Source of the DNA: Sediminibacillus massiliensis
GTDB lineage: Bacteria > Bacillota > Bacilli > Bacillales > Amphibacillaceae
Length of the DNA stretch: 64,000 nucleotides
Direction of reading: 5' to 3'
Assembly: GCF_900156915.1 (NCBI RefSeq)
Contig: NZ_LT732535.1
Coordinates: 4,025,952-4,089,951, forward strand
The notes under the pieces were generated by a model. It had not been told where the DNA came from and made no database searches. It saw only the letters and a list, made by a program, of their open reading frames with translations. Shown here one piece after another: positions 20,120 to 33,528 of this stretch (position 1 is its first letter; every line of letters starts with the position of its first letter). Made by a program: the position numbers and the translations under genes.

Positions 20120-21355
20120 ATGAGACCAATCAGAGTAGCGCTGCTCGGTTTCGGCACAGTGGGCAGCAGTGTATATGAAATCATTCAATCCCATCAACAG
20201 AAACTGAAACAATTGACAGGTAGGAATATAGAGGTGGCCGGCATTTTAGTCAAAGATGAGCAAAAGCGGCGTGACGTAGCTGATCAAGTGGTTATAACGT
20301 CTGATTACCAGCAAATTTTGAATATTCCCGATCTGGATGTGATTATCGAAGCTATTGTCGGAGTTGAACCGGGTTATACATGCCTGACCGAGGCGATAGA
20401 AAAGGGTTTGCATGTAATTACTGCAAATAAAGAAATGCTTGCCCATAAAGGTAATGAACTTAGAGATGCAGCAAGAAGACACAATGTATCGCTAAAGTGC
20501 GAAGCAAGCGTCGGTGGAGGGATACCGCTGATCGGCACCCTTACTCAGCTGCTTCAGGTCAACACGATGACAAAAATCGAAGCGATTCTGAATGGTACAT
20601 CTAATTATATCCTGACAGACATATTGACTAACCAAACCGGTTTTGAGCAGTCGCTCAAAGCGGCCCAGGAACTGGGGTATGCAGAAGCAGATCCCGCCAA
20701 TGACGTGGACGGTTACGATGCATTTTATAAACTGATGGTATTGAGTGATTTGCTTTTTAAAAAACAGCCTGCTTGGAACCAAGTCGCTGTCAAGGGGATT
20801 AGAGAAACAGGTTTGAAAGAAATACTTGCCGCGGACCAGGCAGGATTGAAAATAAAGCATCTTGCTTTATTGGAGACATCGGATGGGGGCGCATGGACTT
20901 CGGTTGAACCAGTGGCACTCACGGATTCCCACCCTTTATATTCCGTTGACGGGGTGGATAATGCTGTCAACTTAAACGGAGATCTGGTCGGGGAAGTGAA
21001 ACTGCAAGGTCCTGGAGCTGGGGCATACCCAACTGCCAGTGCTATTTTAGAAGATTTAATACAAATTTATCAGCACAAGGAAGATAATATTCAGAACGAT
21101 GCAGTAGAGTTCAAGTCTCGAGACAAGCAAAGAGCAGAGCAATGGTTTGTCCTGTCGCAGCAGTCTTCCCTTGCAGGAAAAAACGTATCAAGCAATTGGA
21201 AATTCGAAGGAGACATCGATGGGTGGTACGGCTATCAACTGTCGGCTACAGAGGAACAGATAGAAGTGTTAAAGGAAACATATCCTGAAACAAAAGCATA
21301 TCGGCTGGCAGGTCTTCCAACTCAAAGTGCAACACCAGCCCTCGTCTCCATTTGA
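20120..21355 (+). CDS. hom: homoserine dehydrogenase
   Basis: This enzyme reduces aspartate semialdehyde to homoserine, the branch point to methionine and threonine. It starts MRPIRVALLGFGTVG with the NAD(P) motif at residues 8-15, and carries ITANKEMLAHKG and the catalytic block EADPANDVDGYDAFYKL. The start ATG 20120 follows GGGAGGGG; a longer frame from 20018 has no support. At 411 aa it is shorter than B. subtilis Hom (433 aa) and its last 85 residues are only a weak match to an ACT domain. No thrC or thrB follows, so here hom serves the methionine block. Confidence 0.92.
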   Translation: MRPIRVALLGFGTVGSSVYEIIQSHQQKLKQLTGRNIEVAGILVKDEQKRRDVADQVVITSDYQQILNIPDLDVIIEAIVGVEPGYTCLTEAIEKGLHVITANKEMLAHKGNELRDAARRHNVSLKCEASVGGGIPLIGTLTQLLQVNTMTKIEAILNGTSNYILTDILTNQTGFEQSLKAAQELGYAEADPANDVDGYDAFYKLMVLSDLLFKKQPAWNQVAVKGIRETGLKEILAADQAGLKIKHLALLETSDGGAWTSVEPVALTDSHPLYSVDGVDNAVNLNGDLVGEVKLQGPGAGAYPTASAILEDLIQIYQHKEDNIQNDAVEFKSRDKQRAEQWFVLSQQSSLAGKNVSSNWKFEGDIDGWYGYQLSATEEQIEVLKETYPETKAYRLAGLPTQSATPALVSI

Positions 21356-21358
21356 TAG

Positions 21359-21392
21359 GCTGCCGGCCAATGCCGGCGGCTTTTCTTTTTTT
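21359..21392 (+). terminator. terminator after hom
   Basis: GCTGCCGGC (21359-21367) pairs with GCCGGCGGC (21372-21380) around a CAAT loop, followed by a T-rich tail. Confidence 0.9.
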
Positions 21393-21491
21393 GTGGAAAT
21401 CGGCAATTCTGATCTTATTTCTTTTGCATACCTCAAAAGTATGGGAAAATAAGATGTACTTTCCTTAGAGAAGTTGGGAGGTTTTATCACA

Positions 21492-21737
21492 ATGGTGCTT
21501 GTCACTTTATATACTAAAGAAAACTGTCCTTTATGCGACGAGGCTAAAGAGTTGTTGCAGGCATTGAGGATGGAAGAGGACTTTGAGCTGGAAGAAGTCG
21601 ATATCTATCAAGACGATCAGCTCCTGGAGGAATATCAGTTGATGATTCCGGTAGTCGCTGTGGAAGGCCAGGATGTCGACTATGGTCAGATTAATCTCAG
21701 CCTGGTGGAGGAAAAGATAAAAAGTAAGAGGAAATAG
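21492..21737 (+). CDS. glutaredoxin-family protein
   Basis: The 81-residue protein has a thioredoxin-like fold start MVLVTLYTKENCPLCDEAKELL with a redox CPLC pair, and the cis-proline region LMIPVVAV near residue 55. It belongs to the small glutaredoxin-like (DUF836) group; the partner protein is unknown. GGGAGG precedes the ATG at 21492; an in-frame TTG at 21474 overlaps that site. It directly precedes the glycolytic operon promoter. Confidence 0.82.
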   Translation: MVLVTLYTKENCPLCDEAKELLQALRMEEDFELEEVDIYQDDQLLEEYQLMIPVVAVEGQDVDYGQINLSLVEEKIKSKRK

Positions 21738-21766
21738 TTGTGGGAAAGAAATGCTTCTGATACAAT
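21738..21766 (+). promoter_or_regulatory. promoter of the cggR-gapA operon
   Basis: TTGTGG (21738-21743), a 17-bp spacer and TACAAT (21761-21766) form a SigA-like promoter starting at the stop codon of the preceding gene. It stands 33 bp before the CggR operator. Confidence 0.6.
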
Positions 21767-21798
21767 TACTTGTGTTAGAGGAATTTTTTTGGAATAAC

Positions 21799-21834
21799 TG
21801 GGACACAATACGTCTACCTGGGACATTTTTTACC
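21799..21834 (+). promoter_or_regulatory. CggR operator (two tandem repeats)
   Basis: TGGGAC-N6-CGTC-N4-TGGGAC-N6-TACC matches the known CggR layout CGGGAC-N6-TGTC-N4-CGGGAC-N6-TGTC in spacing and mostly in sequence. The position between promoter and cggR is as in B. subtilis, where fructose-1,6-bisphosphate relieves repression. Confidence 0.85.
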
Positions 21835-21937
21835 CAGGATAATCTTTCCTTCTCTTTCCTGCTATACATATTTTACATCACCCTGGAAATTGGCCGAGAT
21901 TTTGGCTTGTCAAAGCATGGCAAAAAGGAGTAATTGT

Positions 21938-22957
21938 ATGAGAGCGCTCATAGATCTACAAAAAAAATTATTCCCGGATCTATTGGATGTGATGCAGAGA
22001 AGGTATAAAATCCTTCATTTTATCCAATTAATGGAACCGATTGGCCGGAGAAGCCTTGCCGATAATCTCGAAATGGCTGAAAGGGTGGTCAGGAGTGAAA
22101 TAGACTTTCTGAATCAACATGGCATGCTGGGGATTACTTCGAAAGGTATGCATGTGACTCCGGAAGGGAAAAGTGTATTGCATCAGCTGGGAGAATTTAT
22201 GAAGGAAGTTTCCGGGTTTAGTGTTTTAGAACAAACCTTAAAGGATAAATTAAATTTAGACCATGTTGTAGTTGTTCCAGGTAATAGTGACGAGCTTGAC
22301 TGGGTAAAACAAGAGATGGGTAAAGCTGTGATAGGGTATTTGCGTACGATCCTGAAAGATGGACAAACAATTGCTGTCACCGGTGGAACGTCGATGACGG
22401 CGGTAGCGGATATGATGTCTCCGATAGAGAACGCAAAGAATTGCATGTTTGTCCCGGCACGGGGCGGACTTGGAGAGCGTGTGGAGAATCAGGCCAATAC
22501 CATTTGTGCAGAGATGGCCAGGAAAGCAAACGGAGAATACCGGTTGCTGTATGTGCCGGACCCGCTCAGCGAGGAATCCTATCAGTCAATCATTGGCGAG
22601 CCTTCTGTCAAAGAAATCATGCATTTGATCAAAGAAGCAAATGTGGTCATTCATGGCATAGGCGAAGCATTGACGATGGCAAAAAGAAGAAAGGCTTCCC
22701 AAAAGGTGATTGAGAAAATCAACAAGGGAAAAGCTGTCAGTGAAGCATTTGGTTATTATTTCAATAGAACAGGGGAGGTTATCCACAAAGTCAGAACCGT
22801 GGGGCTTCAACTGGAAGATTTGTCTAATACCGATTGTGTCATCGCAGTGGCAGGCGGCCAGTCAAAGGCACAAGCAATCACTTCTTATTTCCAGCAAGGA
22901 AAAAGCAATGTCCTGATAACTGATGAAGGGGCAGCAAAACAGTTAATAAGGGAATAA
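21938..22957 (+). CDS. cggR: central glycolytic genes regulator CggR
   Basis: This SorC/DeoR-type repressor has an N-terminal winged helix (about residues 25-80, GRRSLADNLEMAERVVRSEI) and a sugar-phosphate-binding domain. It represses its own operon and releases DNA on binding fructose-1,6-bisphosphate. The start MRALIDLQKKLFPDLL at 21938 has AAAAGGAG upstream and gives 339 residues, almost the 340 of B. subtilis. A longer frame from 21890 has no ribosome site. The gene is the first of cggR-gapA-pgk-tpiA-gpmI-eno. Confidence 0.96.
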   Translation: MRALIDLQKKLFPDLLDVMQRRYKILHFIQLMEPIGRRSLADNLEMAERVVRSEIDFLNQHGMLGITSKGMHVTPEGKSVLHQLGEFMKEVSGFSVLEQTLKDKLNLDHVVVVPGNSDELDWVKQEMGKAVIGYLRTILKDGQTIAVTGGTSMTAVADMMSPIENAKNCMFVPARGGLGERVENQANTICAEMARKANGEYRLLYVPDPLSEESYQSIIGEPSVKEIMHLIKEANVVIHGIGEALTMAKRRKASQKVIEKINKGKAVSEAFGYYFNRTGEVIHKVRTVGLQLEDLSNTDCVIAVAGGQSKAQAITSYFQQGKSNVLITDEGAAKQLIRE

Positions 22958-22970
22958 TCAATCCCTTTAT
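22946..22970 (+). other. hairpin at the cggR-gapA junction
   Basis: AAGGGA (22948-22953) pairs with TCCCTT (22962-22967), with flanking AT pairs, and includes the cggR stop codon. In B. subtilis the cggR-gapA message is cut at this junction and the gapA part is stabilised by a stem-loop; this hairpin sits at the matching place, but a role is inferred. Confidence 0.5.
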
Positions 22971-23000
22971 ATATAAATGAAAATCAAGGAGGAATTCTAG

Positions 23001-24008
<1,008 letters not shown>

Positions 24009-24060
24009 TAGAAATAGGCCCGAACCAGGCTGTTAAATGAATATGGTAATCTGATAAGCA

Positions 24061-24090
24061 GGGAGGGGGAATTGTCCTCCTTCCTCTTTT
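24061..24090 (+). other. GC-rich hairpin between gapA and pgk
   Basis: GGGAGGGGGA (24061-24070) pairs with TCCTCCTTCC (24075-24084) using two wobble pairs and is followed by TCTTTTC. It could partly terminate the message and make gapA more abundant than the downstream genes. Confidence 0.4.
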
Positions 24091-24179
24091 CACTTTAATC
24101 TGTATTTTCCTGTTACAGGTGCCATACATACGGGAAAACTAATGAAGGAACTTTATTACAGGTAAGGAGGCTGACACAA

Positions 24180-25361
24180 ATGAACAAAAAAACGATTAAA
24201 GACATCGATGTGAAAGGGAAAAAGGTCTTTTGCAGAGTCGACTTTAACGTGCCGATGAGTGACGGCGAAGTCACTGACGACACTAGGATCAAAGCGGCAC
24301 TTCCGACTATCAAGCACCTTGTCGAGCAAGGAGGACGAGTCATTCTTGCGAGCCATTTGGGACGTCCGAAAGGTGAAGTGGTCGAAGAGTTGCGTCTAGA
24401 TGCTGTAGCAAAACGTTTAAGCGATTTGCTTGGCCAAACAGTCATCAAAACAGATCAAGTATACGGGGAAGAAGTTAACGAAGCATTGTCTCAATTAACA
24501 GACGGGGATGTATTGCTTATTGAAAACGTGCGTTTCAACCCTGGTGAAGAGAAAAATGATCCTGAATTGGCGAAAGAATTTGCCAACATGGCTGATGTCT
24601 ATGTCAATGATGCATTCGGAGCAGCTCACCGTGCCCATGCTTCAACAGCCGGAATTGCCGAGCACTTGCCTTCTGCAGCCGGATTCTTGATGCAAAAAGA
24701 ATTAGATGTCCTTGGCAAAGCATTATCTGATCCAGAGCGTCCATTTACCGCAATCATCGGCGGCGCAAAGGTCAAAGATAAAATCGGTGTAATCGATCAT
24801 CTTCTTGATAAAGTAGACAACCTGATCATCGGCGGCGGACTTGCTTATACATTCATCAAGGCAAGAGGATTCGAAATCGGCCAATCTCTATTGGAAGAAG
24901 ATAAAATCGATCTTGCCAAAGAATTCATGCAAAAAGCGAAAGACAATGGCGTCAATATGATCATGCCTGAAGATATCATTGTCGGTGATGATTTTTCCAA
25001 TGATGCCAATACGCAAGAGGTTGATATCGAAAACATCCCTTCTGATTGGGAAGGTATGGATATCGGACCGAAGACCCGCGAGAAATACAGCCAGATCATC
25101 GCTGATTCCAAGTTGATCATCTGGAACGGACCAATGGGAGTATTCGAGTTGGATACTTTTGCAAATGGTACTAAGGCGGTAGCTGAAGCGATGGCTAACA
25201 CGAATGGTTATTCCGTAATAGGTGGCGGCGACTCCGCAGCGGCTGTCGAAAAGTTCGGTTATGCTGATCAAATGGACCACGTATCCACTGGCGGCGGTGC
25301 ATCACTTGAATTCATGGAAGGAAAAGTACTTCCAGGCGTCGATGCATTAAGCGACAAATAA
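24180..25361 (+). CDS. pgk: phosphoglycerate kinase
   Basis: Pgk transfers phosphate from 1,3-bisphosphoglycerate to ADP. It has 393 residues (394 in B. subtilis). Typical motifs are [10 protein letters not shown] near 19-28, the HLGRPKG block, and the nucleotide-binding [13 protein letters not shown] near the C-terminus. The site GTAAGGAGG precedes the ATG. It is the third gene of the CggR operon, 171 bp after gapA. Confidence 0.98.
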   Translation: MNKKTIKDIDVKGKKVFCRVDFNVPMSDGEVTDDTRIKAALPTIKHLVEQGGRVILASHLGRPKGEVVEELRLDAVAKRLSDLLGQTVIKTDQVYGEEVNEALSQLTDGDVLLIENVRFNPGEEKNDPELAKEFANMADVYVNDAFGAAHRAHASTAGIAEHLPSAAGFLMQKELDVLGKALSDPERPFTAIIGGAKVKDKIGVIDHLLDKVDNLIIGGGLAYTFIKARGFEIGQSLLEEDKIDLAKEFMQKAKDNGVNMIMPEDIIVGDDFSNDANTQEVDIENIPSDWEGMDIGPKTREKYSQIIADSKLIIWNGPMGVFELDTFANGTKAVAEAMANTNGYSVIGGGDSAAAVEKFGYADQMDHVSTGGGASLEFMEGKVLPGVDALSDK

Positions 25362-28983
<3,622 letters not shown>

Positions 28984-28998
28984 GGTTATGATTATTTT

Positions 28999-29028
28999 AA
29001 AGGCGCCCCCATCAGGAGGCGCCTTTTT
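28999..29028 (+). terminator. terminator of the glycolytic operon
   Basis: AAAGGCGCC (28999-29007) pairs with GGCGCCTTT (29018-29026), followed by T residues. Confidence 0.92.
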
Positions 29029-29345
29029 GTGGTATAAAAAGTGATTTGAACGTAACTTCTTGTACCTGTATGCGTGATTGATATTTTCCCTTTTTATAGA
29101 AAATGGTGTAATCAGGGCTCGCCTCCATTAAAGGAAAAACCGGTTCGGCACCTTAGAGCGCTATTGGCCAATAACTACTTCGTGATATCGATATTCTGTA
29201 TTACTTACTACTGAATAAAAAGAATAACTGAAAAGGGAAGGCACTGACGTTTTAAACCAACCATTCAGTCGTCATTAATTATTATTTTTTCGTTTCTAGG
29301 TAAGACGAATATTCATTTAAGTTTGCTCGTTTTGGAACCAGGACT
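29029..29345. other. intergenic region between eno and the DUF1048 gene
   Basis: About 315 bp between convergent genes. I see no reading frame with a ribosome site, no RNA gene and no copy of the MITE-like repeat. Confidence 0.5.
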
Positions 29346-29687
29346 TTAATGTTTATCCCGTATCATTTCGTTCAATTTGGCACGATATTTATCCTTCCAT
29401 GTCTTCGAATCCTTCACAAGTTCGTCACAAAAAGCGGCTACATCCTCGCCTGTAAGGTCGGTGACTTTCCTGCCTTCCGCTGCGCCTTCCTCAAAAAGGT
29501 CGAGAATGCCGTTGAAGATACGGCTGATATCCTTCCAGTCGGTGGGGCCGCCTGCGGTCCACATGTATTTTTGAATAGCTTTGTATGCGTGGAAGTATTC
29601 AGTTGGAAGTTCCTTCGCACGAGCCTCCATCGCTTTCCATTCCCGTTTATCAGATATACTGCCGATGATTTTTTCCATAAAACTCAT
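29346..29687 (-). CDS. DUF1048 family protein
   Basis: The 113-residue soluble, helical protein matches the DUF1048 family (motifs [18 protein letters not shown] and YKAIQKYMW). Its function is unknown. Such genes are regularly found directly after a PadR-type regulator, as here, where only one base separates the two reading frames and AAAGGAGACG serves as ribosome site. A role as effector or partner of the regulator is plausible but unproven. Confidence 0.8.
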   Translation of the reverse strand: MSFMEKIIGSISDKREWKAMEARAKELPTEYFHAYKAIQKYMWTAGGPTDWKDISRIFNGILDLFEEGAAEGRKVTDLTGEDVAAFCDELVKDSKTWKDKYRAKLNEMIRDKH

Positions 29688-29688
29688 T

Positions 29689-30027
29689 TTATCGTCTCCT
29701 TTTAATTTCTTTTGTTTTAAGTTCGTTCAATTTGCTTGAGAGGAAATCCCATTTTTTCCAGAAAATTTCAAGTTGTTTTCTACCTGCTTCGTTAAGTGTG
29801 TAAAATTTTCTCGGTGGCCCGACAGTGGATCGCTTCTTCTCAATATCCACCAAATTGTGTTTCTCGAGCCGCATGGTAATCGTATAAACTGTCCCTTCCA
29901 CTACATCAGTGAAGCCAAGTTCCCGCAGCTGTTGAGTGATTTCATAGCCGTAAGTTTCTCCCCGGCTGATAATCTCAAGAACACAGCCCTCAAGCACTCC
30001 TTTCAGCATTTCTCTGTTAGTTTCCAC
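29689..30027 (-). CDS. PadR-family transcriptional regulator
   Basis: The 112-residue protein has the PadR winged helix: [14 protein letters not shown], then the motif [11 protein letters not shown] and the wing [13 protein letters not shown], with a short C-terminal helix for dimerisation. PadR proteins are usually repressors of neighbouring genes that respond to small aromatic or envelope-stress ligands. It is the first gene of a two-gene unit and probably autoregulated. Confidence 0.9.
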   Translation of the reverse strand: METNREMLKGVLEGCVLEIISRGETYGYEITQQLRELGFTDVVEGTVYTITMRLEKHNLVDIEKKRSTVGPPRKFYTLNEAGRKQLEIFWKKWDFLSSKLNELKTKEIKRRR

Positions 30028-30096
30028 ATTTTATCCCTCATTTGTATTTTACTATTTTTCAACATTACGGTATTTTGCAACACTTACTACTGGTAT

Positions 30097-30126
30097 ATAG
30101 TATTACATAATAGTGGAGGATGTCAA
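30097..30126 (-). promoter_or_regulatory. promoter of the padR-DUF1048 unit
   Basis: On the minus strand TTGACA (30126-30121), 18 bp spacer and TACTAT (30102-30097). A small palindrome TATTA-CA-TAATA (30101-30112) lies inside the spacer and TACTA/TAGTA arms flank the -10, which are candidate PadR contacts. Confidence 0.6.
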
Positions 30127-30216
30127 GATGTTAAACAGATAGACGCTTACTCAGTTTCTTATAGACTGCTAATCTTAATAGCCTGTGATAATTGACGAAA
30201 TAGTTTTAAAATGAAA

Positions 30217-30245
30217 TTGACAAAAAGCAGGAGTTCAGGTAGGAT
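30217..30245 (+). promoter_or_regulatory. promoter of the siderophore uptake genes
   Basis: TTGACA (30217-30222), 17 bp spacer, TAGGAT (30240-30245). The Fur box starts 12 bp further downstream, over the expected transcription start. Confidence 0.7.
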
Positions 30246-30257
30246 AACACATGTAAA

Positions 30258-30278
30258 TGATAAAGATTCTCATTATCA
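30258..30278 (+). promoter_or_regulatory. Fur box
   Basis: TGATAAAGATTCTCATTATCA fits the 7-1-7 Fur consensus TGATAATNATTATCA and the 19-bp iron box with only a few mismatches. It predicts induction of the following genes under iron limitation. Confidence 0.85.
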
Positions 30279-30374
30279 TTTCCGGTAAGGGCAAGGGAGG
30301 AAATGTACATAGAAGCAGAGAACAATACCCTTAGCTGTGCCATTGATATAAGTGAAAATAGGAGGTTTACAGCA

Positions 30375-31376
30375 ATGAAGAAACTCATGTTATTATTCAG
30401 TCTTAGTTTGGTTATAATCCTGGCTGCCTGCGGTGATTCGGGGAGTGAATCAGGTGAAGATAACACTGAAGGCAGTGAGAACCAGGAAAGTGATACACAA
30501 TCTATCACTGTAAAAGATGCCTATGGGGAACAAACATTTGAAGAAACACCGGAAAGGGTAGTTGTTCTGGAATGGGTGTATGGAGAAGACTTGCTGGCTT
30601 TGGATATCCAGCCAGTAGGAATGGCAGATATTGAAGGCTATCATAGTTGGGTCAATATTGAGCCGGAATTATCAGAAGAAGTGAAAGATGTTGGTACCCG
30701 CCAGGAGCCCAACCTGGAAGCAATTGCTGAATTGAATCCCGATGTAATCATCACTGCGGGCTACCGCCATGAAGCAATTATGGACAGTCTGAAAGAAATC
30801 GCCCCGACACTGGCTTTTAATCCTTATCCAGCTGAAGGAGAAGGCGATCAATATGAGGAAATGACGACAACTTTCAATGAACTGGCCAAGCTTTTCGGGA
30901 AAGAAGAGAAGGCAGAACAAGTCTTGAGCGGTCTTGATGAAACGTATGCAGAAGTGGAACAGGAAATAAGTGATGCGTCGATTGAAAACAATTCCTTTGT
31001 TTTGTCCCAAGCTTACAGTTCTGAAAATACTCCTGTCATCCGTTTATTCAAGGATAATGCTATGGCGGTCCAAATCATGGAAAATATCGGGCTGGAAAAT
31101 GCTTATGAGTCAGATGGATTCCAGGTGTACGGCTTTGATGAAACAAGTGTAGAAACACTTCAGAATTTCCAGGATGCCCATTTCTTCTATATCGTTCAAG
31201 AAGAGGACAACATCTTCAGCAACCAGTTGGCGGGAAATCCAGCCTGGGAAAACTTAGGATTTGTCGAGGAAGGAAGAACCTACCAGCTTCCGGGTGATAC
31301 TTGGACATTTGGCGGTCCATTGTCAGCAGAAGTATTTGCCGAACAAATCAAACAAGCGTTATTACAAGAGAAGTGA
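30375..31376 (+). CDS. iron-siderophore ABC transporter substrate-binding lipoprotein
   Basis: The 333-residue lipoprotein captures a ferric siderophore outside the membrane. The signal peptide ends in the lipobox LAAC with Cys19, followed by an acidic Ser/Gly-rich linker (about 20-42) and a periplasmic-binding fold of the FecB/FhuD class (TPERVVVLEW, GTRQEPNLEAIAELNPDVII). I chose ATG 30375 because AGGAGG lies 9 bp upstream and the signal peptide then begins directly; the frame extends back to 30303. It follows a Fur box and precedes its permease. The siderophore type cannot be told. Confidence 0.92.
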   Translation: MKKLMLLFSLSLVIILAACGDSGSESGEDNTEGSENQESDTQSITVKDAYGEQTFEETPERVVVLEWVYGEDLLALDIQPVGMADIEGYHSWVNIEPELSEEVKDVGTRQEPNLEAIAELNPDVIITAGYRHEAIMDSLKEIAPTLAFNPYPAEGEGDQYEEMTTTFNELAKLFGKEEKAEQVLSGLDETYAEVEQEISDASIENNSFVLSQAYSSENTPVIRLFKDNAMAVQIMENIGLENAYESDGFQVYGFDETSVETLQNFQDAHFFYIVQEEDNIFSNQLAGNPAWENLGFVEEGRTYQLPGDTWTFGGPLSAEVFAEQIKQALLQEK

Positions 31377-31380
31377 TAAA

Positions 31381-33420
31381 ATGAATGATTCAGACAAACA
31401 TATATGGCTGAAAGCGGTTCTGACCTTCGGGGTTGGAACCGTCCTTTTAGTTGTTTTGCTCTTTATACATATTAATCAGGGCAGCGTTAACCTGCCAGCA
31501 AAGGTAGTCTTCGAGGCTATTGTTTCGCCGCGGGATATACTGGAACATCATACCGTTCGTTATTTAAGGCTGCCACGCGCGATAATCGGGATATTGGCAG
31601 GTGGTGCGCTGGCTGTCTCCGGTGCCATTCTGCAAACCATTACGAAAAATTCGCTGGCATCTGCCAGCACTCTCGGCATCCATTCGGGGACCTACTTTGC
31701 TGTGGTTTGCAGTGCTGTGTTTCTTCCTGCCTCTTTGCAGGGAAATGGTTTGCTTGCGGCATTTGCCGGCGGTGTACTCACAGCACTTTTGGTTTATGGA
31801 CTTTCGGGTGGAGCTTCTGCTGATCCAGTCCGGATGGTGCTGGCAGGAATGGTTGTAACCATTATGTTTTCCTCTTTTACATCCATCTTGCAAATATTTT
31901 ATGAAAATGAAACAGCGGGATTGTTTCTATGGGGTTCAGGAACCCTTGTCCAGAACAATTGGAGTGGAGTTCAGTTTGCTCTGCCGTTCACTATAATTGG
32001 TATCATTGCCGTCATGCTGCTTGCCAGACAGCTGGACATATTCCGGCTGGGGGAGGACGTGGCATCTTCACTAGGACAGAATGTCAATAGGCTGCGTTTC
32101 TTTACGGTGATAATTGCCGTTTTTTTGACTGCCGTAACAGTAAGTGTGGTGGGGCCTATCGGATTTGTCGGTTTGATTGCACCTCATCTGATTAAATTGA
32201 TCGGTTTTCGCCGGCACCTCCCATTATTCATCGCATCTTTCATTTGGGGAGCAAATGTCCTTCTCGGCGCAGATGTCCTCGCCAGAATAATCGATCCTTC
32301 GTTCTCCGAGCTTCCTGTCGGTGCGATTACAGCACTGATTGGGGCGCCATGGCTTGTCTGGCTGGTCTTGCAAAAACAGAACAGACAATATGGGGCCAAA
32401 AATACAGCAGTACTTGCCGGCAGCCTGAAGCTGCCTTTTTCGGTAAAGTACTTTCTACCTTTGTTAATTTCATGTCTAGCCTTATTGCTCGTGCTCGGTG
32501 CATCGACAGGAAATTATGGCATCGAAATTGGAAAAAGCTTTGCGGCTGTTTTTGGAGACGGGAATTCGTTCCTCCAGGATATGATCGTCAACCTCAGGCT
32601 GCCAAGGCTGCTTGTTGCTGCATTTAGCGGTGCATTGCTTGCAATAAGTGGGTTTGTTTTTCAGGGAGTATTAAGAAATCCGTTGGCAGACCCCTCGGTG
32701 ATCGGGATTACATCTGGGGCAGGGGTAGGTGCATTGTTGATCATTTTTTCCAGTCTGCCTGCACTATTCATTCCGTTAGGTGCTTTCAGCGGTGCGATTG
32801 CTGCTTTTTTAGTTGTCATGCTTTTATCCTATCGGGCCAATTTTCAGCCTTCTTTACTTGCATTGCTCGGTATCGGGGTGTCCGCATTCGGATCAGCAAT
32901 CATTCAAATCATGGTTGTCCAAGCAGATATGGCAGTGGCTTCCGCTCTCACCTGGTTATCGGGAAGCACGTATGCGAAAAGCTGGAATTCGCTATTTACG
33001 TATTTGGTCTGGCCGATGGTTCTGTTTTTGCCGATCTTATATATACAGGCCAAGAACTTGAATGTACTTGCTCTTGGAGATGAAACAGCAAAGGGATTGG
33101 GATTGAAAGTAACGCTTACCCGGTTCTATATGGCATTGATTGCGTCGATGGTCGCTGCTGCAAGTGTTGCGGCAGTGGGGACGATAAGTTTTATTGGGTT
33201 GATTGCACCGCATGCTGCCAGGATGTTTCTTGGGCCCGGACATAAGCTTTTGCTGCCTTCTTCTGCTTTGATTGGCGCCATTTTGCTCGTTTTGGCTGAT
33301 ATATTAAGCAGGACATTGCTTGTGCCTAAAGAAATTCCTTCAGGCGTTCTTGTAGCCTTGATCGGTGCACCATACTTTCTATGGTTGATGTATAAGTCCA
33401 GCAAGATATCCTCCTCTTAA
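31381..33420 (+). CDS. fused FecCD-type siderophore ABC permease (FhuB-like)
   Basis: The 679-residue membrane protein is two FecCD/BtuC permease units in one chain, about residues 1-335 and 345-679. Each half has the motif LRLPRAIIGILAG or LRLPRLLVAAFSG, and GFVGLIAPHLIKL or SFIGLIAPHAARM, and about nine to ten membrane segments. This is the FhuB arrangement of E. coli; most Bacillus systems use two separate genes. The start ATG 31381 is four bases after the lipoprotein stop, so the long frame from 31261 is an overlap artefact. No ATPase gene follows, so it must use one encoded elsewhere, as B. subtilis permeases share YusV. Confidence 0.92.
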   Translation: MNDSDKHIWLKAVLTFGVGTVLLVVLLFIHINQGSVNLPAKVVFEAIVSPRDILEHHTVRYLRLPRAIIGILAGGALAVSGAILQTITKNSLASASTLGIHSGTYFAVVCSAVFLPASLQGNGLLAAFAGGVLTALLVYGLSGGASADPVRMVLAGMVVTIMFSSFTSILQIFYENETAGLFLWGSGTLVQNNWSGVQFALPFTIIGIIAVMLLARQLDIFRLGEDVASSLGQNVNRLRFFTVIIAVFLTAVTVSVVGPIGFVGLIAPHLIKLIGFRRHLPLFIASFIWGANVLLGADVLARIIDPSFSELPVGAITALIGAPWLVWLVLQKQNRQYGAKNTAVLAGSLKLPFSVKYFLPLLISCLALLLVLGASTGNYGIEIGKSFAAVFGDGNSFLQDMIVNLRLPRLLVAAFSGALLAISGFVFQGVLRNPLADPSVIGITSGAGVGALLIIFSSLPALFIPLGAFSGAIAAFLVVMLLSYRANFQPSLLALLGIGVSAFGSAIIQIMVVQADMAVASALTWLSGSTYAKSWNSLFTYLVWPMVLFLPILYIQAKNLNVLALGDETAKGLGLKVTLTRFYMALIASMVAAASVAAVGTISFIGLIAPHAARMFLGPGHKLLLPSSALIGAILLVLADILSRTLLVPKEIPSGVLVALIGAPYFLWLMYKSSKISSS

Positions 33421-33487
33421 ATAAGTGGAAAGAGACGTTGAGTAGGGGGATGGATTCGGGGACAGGGGATTTAGAGGAATAGAATTG

Positions 33488-33525
33488 AAAAACTCCTGAA
33501 GCATTAAACGCTCCAGGAGTTTTGT
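33488..33525. terminator. bidirectional terminator between the permease gene and ptsI
   Basis: AACTCCTG (33491-33498) pairs with CAGGAGTT (33514-33521), with A and T tails on the two sides. It lies between convergent genes. Confidence 0.85.
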
Positions 33526-33528
33526 TGT

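Noticed and set aside
21751-21933. 60-codon frame between the glutaredoxin-like gene and cggR
   Set aside because: It covers the CggR operator, has no ribosome site, and is better explained as the regulatory leader.
30303-30374. 24-codon N-terminal extension of the siderophore-binding protein
   Set aside because: It would bury the lipoprotein signal peptide, and AGGAGG clearly marks the ATG at 30375.
31261-31380. 40-codon extension of the permease overlapping the lipoprotein gene
   Set aside because: It lies entirely within the upstream gene in another frame; the start at 31381 is the natural one.
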